Shown here piece after piece: positions 7,547-12,288 of a DNA stretch of 64,000 nt; position 1 is the first letter of the stretch; the number at the start of each line of letters is the position of its first letter. The stretch covers positions 1 to 64,000 of the forward strand of contig CAMEDD010000009.1 in NCBI GenBank assembly GCA_945913285.1. The letters run 5' to 3'. A model generated the notes under the pieces. It was not told where the DNA came from, did not search any database, and saw only the letters and a program-made list of their open reading frames with translations. This DNA is from Candidatus Sulfopaludibacter sp. SbA3 (GTDB taxonomy: Bacteria; Pseudomonadota; Alphaproteobacteria; Caulobacterales; Hyphomonadaceae). The translations under genes were made by a program, and so were the position numbers.

Positions 7547-7811
7547 TACGAGCGAGGTGTTGTCACTTTTCTGGTTTGCCGGAAGCAAAACTGGAATGCT
7601 TGGCTCCTGGCGTTGGTCGTGTTGATACCTTTCCTTGGGATGCTCGCGTTCCTCGTCATCTTCCTAGCTACTCTTTTGAAGACGCTGGATCGGCTGAACG
7701 CTTTGGAAGGAAAAGAATCTACGGGCAGATGATCCCCGGGTTTGACTCTTTGGCGCCGGTGGCAATGACCATTAACGGCGATCTCCCGCCGGACGGCGGC
7801 CTGGCAGCCCG
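7547..7811 (+). other. Post-fic gap with an orphan membrane-segment frame
   Basis: No start-to-stop gene is supported. In the frame that follows the fic stop, codons 7601-7690 encode a strongly hydrophobic helix (WLLALVVLIPFLGMLAFLV) followed by a charged tail, ending in TGA at 7730-7732. There is no ATG or ribosome site at the expected place. It could be the remnant of a membrane protein or a small hydrophobic peptide starting at TTG or GTG. Confidence 0.3.
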
Positions 7812-7888
7812 ATGACCGGACTGAAGTGACCCTGCCGGTTGTCGAGAACGGTGATCGGAGCCGACTTGGCCTTTTTCAGCCGCTTCAA
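7812..7888 (+). repeat. Cassette-flanking repeat, copy 1
   Basis: This copy shares its core with 8865-8930 and 9771-9836: GTGACCCTGCCGG, then a variable middle, then GGAGCCGACTTGGCCTTTTTC. Copies 1 and 2 also share the preceding GATGACCGGAC and, further upstream, a TCCCGCCGGA block. All three copies have the same orientation. The family is not recognised; it is not an obvious IS end. Confidence 0.7.
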
Positions 7889-8037
7889 CGCTGGCTTGCC
7901 GATATCTGATCAGGTTTGGAAAGCCCACGTTAGGGTCTGCGCATCCAGCGCGCGCCTTGAGGTGCTTTTTGCCTCTTCGAATGCCTCCCTTACTGACCCG
8001 GCAACTATCTGCCACCCCAAGCCGCGCTGGACACCCC

Positions 8038-8066
8038 TTGATCCTTCCGCAGTTTCACAGTATCAC
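8038..8066 (+). promoter_or_regulatory. Promoter for toxin-antitoxin pair A, probably leaderless
   Basis: TTGATC at 8038-8043 and TATCAC at 8061-8066 are 17 bp apart. The antitoxin ATG is only 6 bp after the -10 box and has no ribosome-binding site, so transcription would start at or next to the start codon. Confidence 0.45.
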
Positions 8067-8072
8067 AGCACG

Positions 8073-8309
8073 ATGCGTAACATAACCGTCGCCATTGATG
8101 AAGAAACCTACCTCGCCGCCCGGGTGAGAGCTGCGGCGCAAGGCTCCTCGATCTCCGCCTTGGTCAAGCAATTCCTGAAAGACCTGACCGCTCGTGACGC
8201 GCGGTTCGAAGCCCTTGCCCAGGAGGAAGAGAATATCCGTGCCCGGATTGAGGACTTCGACGCCGCGGCCCGATTGCCCCGCGGCGACCTTTATCGCCAA
8301 GACCCGTGA
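8073..8309 (+). CDS. Antitoxin of a VapBC-type pair (ribbon-helix-helix-like)
   Basis: The 78-residue protein starts RNITVAIDEETYLAARVRAA, a beta strand plus helix pattern of ribbon-helix-helix DNA-binding antitoxins. A second helix (SISALVKQFLKDL) and an acidic, flexible C-terminus that would wrap the toxin follow. Its last codons overlap the toxin start by 4 bp (GTGA), the usual translational coupling of such operons. The ATG at 8073 is chosen because the upstream frame extension has no similarity and crosses the repeat. The protein should bind its promoter and neutralise the PIN toxin. Confidence 0.82.
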   Translation: MRNITVAIDEETYLAARVRAAAQGSSISALVKQFLKDLTARDARFEALAQEEENIRARIEDFDAAARLPRGDLYRQDP

Positions 8310-8728
8310 GCGTTTTCCTCGACACCAACATCCTCCTCTACAGCCTTGATCTCAACGCTGGCGAGGGGACCAAGCAGGATGTGGCGCTTGGCTATCTTGC
8401 ACGGCGGGATCTGGTGCTCAGTGTGCAGGTCTTGCAGGAGTTCTACGTGCAGGCCACGCATGCACGGCGGGCGCGCCCAATCTCCCATGATGACGCCGTC
8501 GGCTTGATCCGGGCCTGGAGCCGCTTCGAGGTGGTCGACAATAGCCAGGCCCTCCTCAAGGCGGGCCTGGCGCTGCGTGCATCCGGGCAGTTGTCGCTCT
8601 GGGATGCTCTCATCGTTGCGGCTGCCGCTGGCGCCGGCTGCGAAGAATTGATCACGGAAGATCTTAATTCCGGCCAGGATATCGCTGGCGTGCGGATCAT
8701 CAACCCATTCCTGCGCGGCGCTGCATGA
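8306..8728 (+). CDS. PIN-domain toxin (VapC family)
   Basis: The 140-residue protein has a PIN ribonuclease fold with the acidic metal site visible: D6 in FLDTNILLY, E45 in VLQEFYVQA, D100 in LWDALIVAAA and D119 in ITEDLN. VapC enzymes are Mg2+-dependent RNases that usually cleave tRNA or rRNA; the target is not predictable here. It starts with GTG at 8306, overlapping the antitoxin stop. The pair sits between repeat copies 1 and 2. Confidence 0.88.
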   Translation: MSVFLDTNILLYSLDLNAGEGTKQDVALGYLARRDLVLSVQVLQEFYVQATHARRARPISHDDAVGLIRAWSRFEVVDNSQALLKAGLALRASGQLSLWDALIVAAAAGAGCEELITEDLNSGQDIAGVRIINPFLRGAA

Positions 8729-8864
8729 GCGCGCCCGGCTGCGGATTGGGCCGCGATCGACGCCTGGCTCTGGAAGGCCATAAACAAGTGCCTTCACGAG
8801 CAGCGCGGGCCGGTGTCAGATGGCTGCCTTGGGCGAAGTCCCGCCGGATAGCAGCTCACCAACA

Positions 8865-8930
8865 GATGACCGGACCGAGGCGACCCTGCCGGCCGCCGAA
8901 ATCGATCATCAGAGCCGACCTGGCCCTTCT
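8865..8930 (+). repeat. Cassette-flanking repeat, copy 2
   Basis: GATGACCGGAC, CGACCCTGCCGG, CGAAATCGATC and AGAGCCGACCTGGCC align with copies 1 and 3. It lies between toxin-antitoxin pairs A and B, and its right end runs into the promoter region of pair B. Confidence 0.7.
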
Positions 8931-8955
8931 TACTCACCCCACCTTGCGCTATACT
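8927..8955 (+). promoter_or_regulatory. Promoter for toxin-antitoxin pair B, probably leaderless
   Basis: TATACT at 8950-8955 is a good -10 box; a weak -35 (TTCTTA, 8927-8932) is 17 bp upstream. The ATG at 8962 follows only 6 bp after the -10 box and has no ribosome-binding site, as in pair A. Confidence 0.45.
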
Positions 8956-8961
8956 GCTGGC

Positions 8962-9195
8962 ATGAAAACATTTGACCGCATTACTTATCGCCCCGGACTC
9001 ATGGGCGGAAAGGCCTGCATTCGAGGGATGCGGGTAACGGCGGCGATGCTCGTGAACCAGATCGGCGCCGGGCGGAGCATTGATCAGGTGCTTGCCGATT
9101 ACCCGTATCTGGAGCGGGAGGATATCCTTCAGGCCCTGCAATACGCCGCATGGCTCGCTGAGGGGCAAGACGTGGCGCTCGTTCAGGAGCCGTGA
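8962..9195 (+). CDS. DUF433 antitoxin
   Basis: The 77-residue protein matches DUF433: an ITYRPGLMGGKACIRGMRVT start, a helix-turn-helix-like VNQIGAGRSIDQVLADYPYLEREDILQAL, and a short tail. DUF433 proteins are usually encoded directly before DUF5615 PIN-like toxins and act as their antitoxins. Its stop overlaps the toxin start by 4 bp. ATG 8962 is chosen because the longer upstream frame crosses repeat copy 2. Confidence 0.87.
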   Translation: MKTFDRITYRPGLMGGKACIRGMRVTAAMLVNQIGAGRSIDQVLADYPYLEREDILQALQYAAWLAEGQDVALVQEP

Positions 9196-9569
9196 AGCTT
9201 CTGTTGGACATGAACCTGTCGCCGGCTCTTGTCGGCACTCTTGGCGCTGCAGGGTTTCAGGTTGTGCACTGGGCCGGCATTGGAGATCCGGCGGCGGATG
9301 ACACCGAAATTTTCAACTACGCGCGTGCGAATGATACAATCGTCGTCACCCATGACCTGGATTTCAGCGCCATCCTGGCGGCGACGAACGACAGCAAGCC
9401 GAGTGTCGTCCAAATCCGGGCGGTGAACCTCGCCCCGGATCACTTGTCATCGCTTATCATCGCTGCTCTGCGCCAATGCGCGGCAGAGCTGGAGTCTGGC
9501 GCTTTGTTGACGATCGACGCCGAACGGCGAAGGTTACGCCTGCTACCTTTGCGATCGGGTGCGGGGTGA
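9192..9569 (+). CDS. DUF5615 PIN-like toxin
   Basis: The 125-residue protein starts at GTG 9192 (MKLLLDMNLSPALVGTL). It has the DUF5615 signature: D6 near the N-terminus and the THDLDF motif with D55 and D57, acidic residues that form a Mut7-C/PIN-like nuclease site. A basic, leucine-rich C-terminus follows. It forms a coupled pair with the DUF433 gene and lies between repeat copies 2 and 3. Its RNA target is unknown. Confidence 0.87.
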   Translation: MKLLLDMNLSPALVGTLGAAGFQVVHWAGIGDPAADDTEIFNYARANDTIVVTHDLDFSAILAATNDSKPSVVQIRAVNLAPDHLSSLIIAALRQCAAELESGALLTIDAERRRLRLLPLRSGAG

Positions 9570-9583
9570 ATACGGTTTGCGGC

Positions 9584-9733
9584 TCAAGTCGCGCCGAGGG
9601 TTTTGAAGGTAAAGTGCGCGACCAGGATTAGCCCCGCCGTAACGAAGCCGCCGAGGATAGTCAGGTCAAGGCGGGCATGTAAAACGGTCGCGAGTTCCAG
9701 GTCCTCATCCTCCTGGAAACCAGGGATGCTGGT
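9584..9733 (-). pseudogene. 3' remnant of a small membrane-protein gene
   Basis: An open frame of 49 codons between stops, without a start codon, reads SIPGFQEDEDLELATVLHAR and then a hydrophobic helix (LTILGGFVTAGLILVAHFTF) before TGA at 9584-9586. It looks like the C-terminus of a protein with a final transmembrane helix. The family is not recognised. It lies just before repeat copy 3 and has no 5' part in the window, consistent with rearrangement around the repeats. Confidence 0.35.
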
Positions 9734-9770
9734 TTATGTGGTGCTGATTCAGCCGTATGAATGTTCTAAG

Positions 9771-9836
9771 GTGACCCTGCCGGATGCTGAAATCGATCTT
9801 CGGAGCCAACCTGGCCTTTTCCAGCCACTTCAAGCA
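9771..9836 (+). repeat. Cassette-flanking repeat, copy 3
   Basis: GTGACCCTGCCGG, GAAATCGATCTTCGGAGCC and CTGGCCTTTTCCAGCC align with copies 1 and 2. The right half matches copy 1 best (CAGCCxCTTCAA). The upstream block shared by copies 1 and 2 is missing. Confidence 0.7.
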
Positions 9837-9871
9837 CAGTTTCGATGACGCTGCTTTCGGCGGCATCGAAC

Positions 9872-10001
9872 TCAGTCTTTGCAGGATACCGTCGCAGCAA
9901 CCGCCTTCTCGAGACTGTAGCTTTTCCCGGCGTATTCAAAACTGGCTTGCACCGTAAGCTTTCGGAATTCTTCATCCCACTCAGCTTCAGGTATCTGGGT
10001 C
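9872..10001 (-). pseudogene. 3' remnant of an unrecognised gene, cut by the IS3 element
   Basis: The frame contributes 42 residues (TQIPEAEWDEEFRKLTVQAS, then FEYAGKSYSLEKAVAATV, ending SCKD) and enters the left end of the IS at 10002, where it loses similarity to anything protein-like. The amino-acid composition looks like a real C-terminus. The 5' part is not found on the other side of the IS, where a different gene (the integrase) is cut, so the insertion was accompanied by deletion. The family is not recognised. Confidence 0.45.
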
Positions 10002-10060
10002 TGAATAGCCCCTAGATTTGTCGACGCCTTCTTCCCTAAATTTGAGGCAAGGAGGCCATC

Positions 10061-10333
10061 ATGGGCAAAGGTAGTTTCAGCGACGAGTTCAAGCGGGATG
10101 CGGTGGCCCAGATCACCGAGCGGGGTTACCCGGTTGCGGAGGTCGCGCAGCGCCTGGGGGTGAGCCCGCACTCGCTTTATGAATGGAAGAAGAAGTTCTC
10201 GAAGTCATCCGGCCCGGCCGGGGATGACAAGGAGGCGGAGATCCGGCGCCAGAAGCGCGAGCTGGCACGGGTGACCGAGGAGCGCGACATCCTAAAAAAG
10301 GCTACCGCGTACTTCGCCAAGGGTGAGGCGTGA
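10061..10333 (+). CDS. IS3-family transposase OrfA
   Basis: The 90-residue protein has an N-terminal helix-turn-helix (FSDEFKRDAVAQITERGYPV..AEVAQRLGVSPHSLYEWKKKF). A leucine-zipper-like coiled coil follows (EIRRQKRELARVTEERDILKKATAYF), as in IS3/IS911 OrfA proteins that bind the terminal repeats. An A6G run at 10294-10300 is the usual place for programmed -1 frameshifting, but in this copy the -1 frame stops soon after. ATG 10061 has a GGAGG site upstream. Confidence 0.88.
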   Translation: MGKGSFSDEFKRDAVAQITERGYPVAEVAQRLGVSPHSLYEWKKKFSKSSGPAGDDKEAEIRRQKRELARVTEERDILKKATAYFAKGEA

Positions 10334-10366
10334 GCCCGCCACCGGTTCAAGGGCCACGCCGAACAA

Positions 10367-11279
10367 GTGAGGTACGCGTTTGTCGCAGAGCATCGACATA
10401 TTTTCGCGGTACGGACGATGTGCCGCTACCTGAGCATACAGGCGAGCGGATTTTATGCCTGGCTGAAGGCCCCCTTGAGCCGGCGAGCCAAGGAAGATGC
10501 CCGCCAGACCGCGCTCATTCGCAAGGCCTGGCAGGACAGCGGCAAGGTCTATGGCTATCGCAAGCTGCACGATGACCTGTTGGACCAGGGTGAGACTTGC
10601 TGTCCGAACAGGGTTGCGCGTCTGGCCGGGCTTGCCGGGATCAAGGCCCAGATCGGCTACAAACGCAGGCCCGGGAGCTATGGCGGAAAGCCATCGGTCG
10701 TTGTCGATAACACGCTGGACCGCCAGTTCGACGTGGATGCGCCGGACAGCGCCTGGGACGAGACCTTGTTCGCCATTGGTTCAAGAACAATGGTCGAGTG
10801 ACATCACCTACATCAGGACGCTCGAAGGCTTCGTGTATCTGGCGGTTGTGATCGATCTCTACTCCCGCCGCGTCATCGGCTGGTCATTGCAGAGCCGTCA
10901 GACAACGGACGTTGTCCTGCAGGCTCTTCTGATGGCCGTCTGGAGGCGCAAGCCGAGGAACAGGGTGCTGATCCATTCCGATCAGGGCTCCCAGTTCACC
11001 AGCATGGAGTGGGCGTCGTTCCTGAAAGCCCACAATCTCGAGCACTCGATGAGCCGCCGCGGAAACTGTCATGACAATGCCGTCGTCGAGAGCTTCTTCA
11101 ACCTGCTCAAGCGTGAGCGGATAAAGCGCCGGACGTACAAATCGCGCGAAGAGGCGCGACAGGACGTGTTCGATTACATCGAGATGTTCTACAACCCAAG
11201 GCGAAAGCATGTAAGGAACGGGATGCTGTCACCCGTCGAGTTCGAACGGCAGCAGGAAATGAAAACCGAGGGTGTCTAG
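10367..11279 (+). pseudogene. IS3-family transposase OrfB (DDE integrase), frameshifted
   Basis: Two frames make up one rve/DDE transposase. The 5' part (10367-10801, GTG start) has YGYRKLHDDLLDQG and IGYKRRPGSYGGKPS and reads to PDSAW. The 3' part (to 11279) resumes with SDITYIRTLEGFVYLAVVIDL, HSDQGSQFTS and the NCHDNAVVESFFNLLK glutamate region. Relatives read W-x-TDITYIRT directly. Here about 40 extra bases (roughly 10759-10798), containing the inverted repeat CCATTG..CAATGG, interrupt the catalytic core and shift the frame. The transposase should be inactive unless supplied in trans. Confidence 0.85.
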
Positions 11280-11297
11280 AAAACGCGGGGCTATTCA

Positions 11298-11890
11298 ATG
11301 TCGCCTGCGAAATCGATGAAGTACTGGATCGACGTCCGCTTGGTTTTTTCGCAGGCGGCCTGCTGGTTTGGTGATTTGTAGAGCTGCGCGTTGAAGGCGA
11401 TTTCGCTGACATAGATCTGGAAAGCTTCCGACACGGTCACTGTGGGTTTCGGCGCCCCGCCGAGCAGGGCTTCGGCATCGCGCACCTTCGGTATCTCCTG
11501 AGGCCCGGCGCCGTGGCGGACGGCAAGCAGCCGGGCCAGCGCCTCCTCGATGGGCGCTGCCGTCGCGAGATGATCGATCGGCTGGTAAGTGAACCCGCTC
11601 GCGAGCGCCTTGACCGTAGCCATCCGGTAGCGGCGCCGGACCGCCTTTCCGACTTCCCAGCTGGAGGCAGGTTCTGCCTCTTCGGCGATCAGGAGTGACG
11701 CCCAGTAGTGATCGTCCGCTTCAGCAAGCAGGTCGCGTTTGTGGCGTGCCTGCTCGAGGGAAGTTGTGCCCAGGGACTCCTTGATCCGCCGGCGCGTATC
11801 GAGACGCGCAAACCGCTGCGGGACCCGGCGGTTGTACCACCAGACCCGGCCTCTTCGCTCGAGGTAAGAATTGTCTTCGACGCGTTTCAT
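11298..11890 (-). pseudogene. Tyrosine integrase, N-terminal part; catalytic domain lost at the IS3 insertion
   Basis: From ATG 11890 (ATG 11902 is an alternative) the product begins with a DUF6538-type N-terminal segment (YLERRGRVWWYNRRVPQRF, then RRIKESLGTTSLEQARHKRD). It continues into the SAM-like core-binding domain of phage-type integrases (VSEAFQIYVSEIAF..) and stops inside the IS end, after about 197 residues. The R-H-R-Y catalytic domain is absent from both sides of the IS. It lies next to tRNA-Asp and is transcribed into the island, the expected position for the enzyme that integrated it. Confidence 0.85.
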
Positions 11891-11901
11891 GGCGCCGCCC
11901 A

Positions 11902-11934
11902 TTGGTCCACAATCTGGTCCCAATTTGGTCCACA
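11902..11934 (-). repeat. TTGGTCCACA direct repeats at the integrase start, possible recombination arm sites
   Basis: TTGGTCCACA occurs at 11902-11911 and again at 11925-11934, with a third TGGTCC at 11915-11920, giving TGGTCC units 12 and 11 bp apart. They lie between the integrase start and the attachment site. Repeats there may bind the integrase or its excisionase, or control the gene; this is inference. Confidence 0.45.
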
Positions 11935-12021
11935 GATTCCGGCCATTTTACGCAACGAGATCCAAACGGATCCCAAAAATCCGTTTGAAATCAAGTTATT
12001 GTTAGGAGTTCATTTCGTGAG

Positions 12022-12038
12022 AAATGGCGCGAGTGACG
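12022..12038 (-). repeat. attR: 17-bp repeat within the tRNA-Asp 3' end
   Basis: AAATGGCGCGAGTGACG is identical to 5472-5488. Here it is part of the complete tRNA-Asp gene, so the insertion restored the tRNA at this end of the island. Confidence 0.8.
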
Positions 12039-12101
12039 GGGCTCGAACCCGCGACCTCCGGCGTGACAGGCCGGCACTCTAACCGACTGAGCTACACCCG
12101 C
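12025..12101 (-). tRNA. tRNA-Asp (anticodon GTC)
   Basis: On the minus strand the sequence starts GCGGGTGTAGCTCAG and folds as a standard tRNA. The acceptor stem GCGGGTG pairs with CACTCGC (one G-T pair), the anticodon loop reads CTGTCAC (anticodon GTC), the T loop is GGTTCGAGCC, and the CCA end is encoded. It is 77 nt long. The gene is the integration site of the 5.47-12.04 kb island. Confidence 0.97.
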
Positions 12102-12133
12102 GCATTTACTGGTCGCCTTTTGAGCGAAGCGCC

Positions 12134-12162
12134 TCTCTAATCGCGGCGGCTTGCCGGGTCAA
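12134..12162 (-). promoter_or_regulatory. Possible promoter of tRNA-Asp
   Basis: On the minus strand TTGACC (12162-12157) is followed after 17 bp by TAGAGA (12139-12134), about 33 bp before the mature 5' end. The -35 box is good and the -10 box is poor. A GATTAG box at shorter spacing is an alternative. Confidence 0.3.
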
Positions 12163-12288
12163 GCGGTGCTGAAACAGTCCGTGCAGCGCCTTGAGATGGA
12201 CATTTGCCTGCCATTTGTCCTTCACCTGCCATTCAAGCGACACAGTATTTGCTATCGTGCAGGCCAGACCCAACAAGGAATTCCTACT

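Larger units (their letters stand above)
10002..11297 (+). mobile_element. IS3-family insertion sequence, 1296 bp, defective
   Basis: The terminal inverted repeats are visible: TGAATAGCCCC at 10002-10012 and GGGGCTATTCA at 11287-11297, with partial similarity continuing inward. The element carries orfA and a broken orfB. The 3- to 5-bp sequences next to the ends (GGGTC on the left, ATGTC on the right) do not form a convincing target duplication. With a different truncated gene on each side, this suggests a deletion beside the element or recombination between two copies. Confidence 0.88.
5472..12038. mobile_element. Genomic island integrated at tRNA-Asp(GTC)
   Basis: About 6.5 kb lies between two identical 17-bp repeats of the tRNA-Asp 3' end. 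The right repeat is inside the intact tRNA gene, and the truncated tyrosine integrase gene is adjacent to it, transcribed inward. The cargo is a Fic protein, two toxin-antitoxin pairs, two 3' gene remnants and an IS3-family element. No conjugation, replication or phage structural gene is visible. With the integrase truncated, the island can no longer excise by itself. The left repeat is short, so boundary certainty rests on the combination of tRNA, integrase and cargo. Confidence 0.8.

Noticed and set aside
7909-7938. TGATCA, 18 bp, TAGGGT inside the island as a third ECF promoter
   Set aside because: The -10 match is poor, it is about 130 bp from the next gene, and such matches are expected by chance.
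7812-9836. Integron attC array
   Set aside because: The repeats show no paired core sites of attC type and no integron integrase is present; only the cassette-like layout is similar.
10294-10300. A6G programmed -1 frameshift site joining OrfA and OrfB
   Set aside because: In this copy the -1 frame stops within about ten codons and OrfB lies in the OrfA frame, so no fusion could be made.
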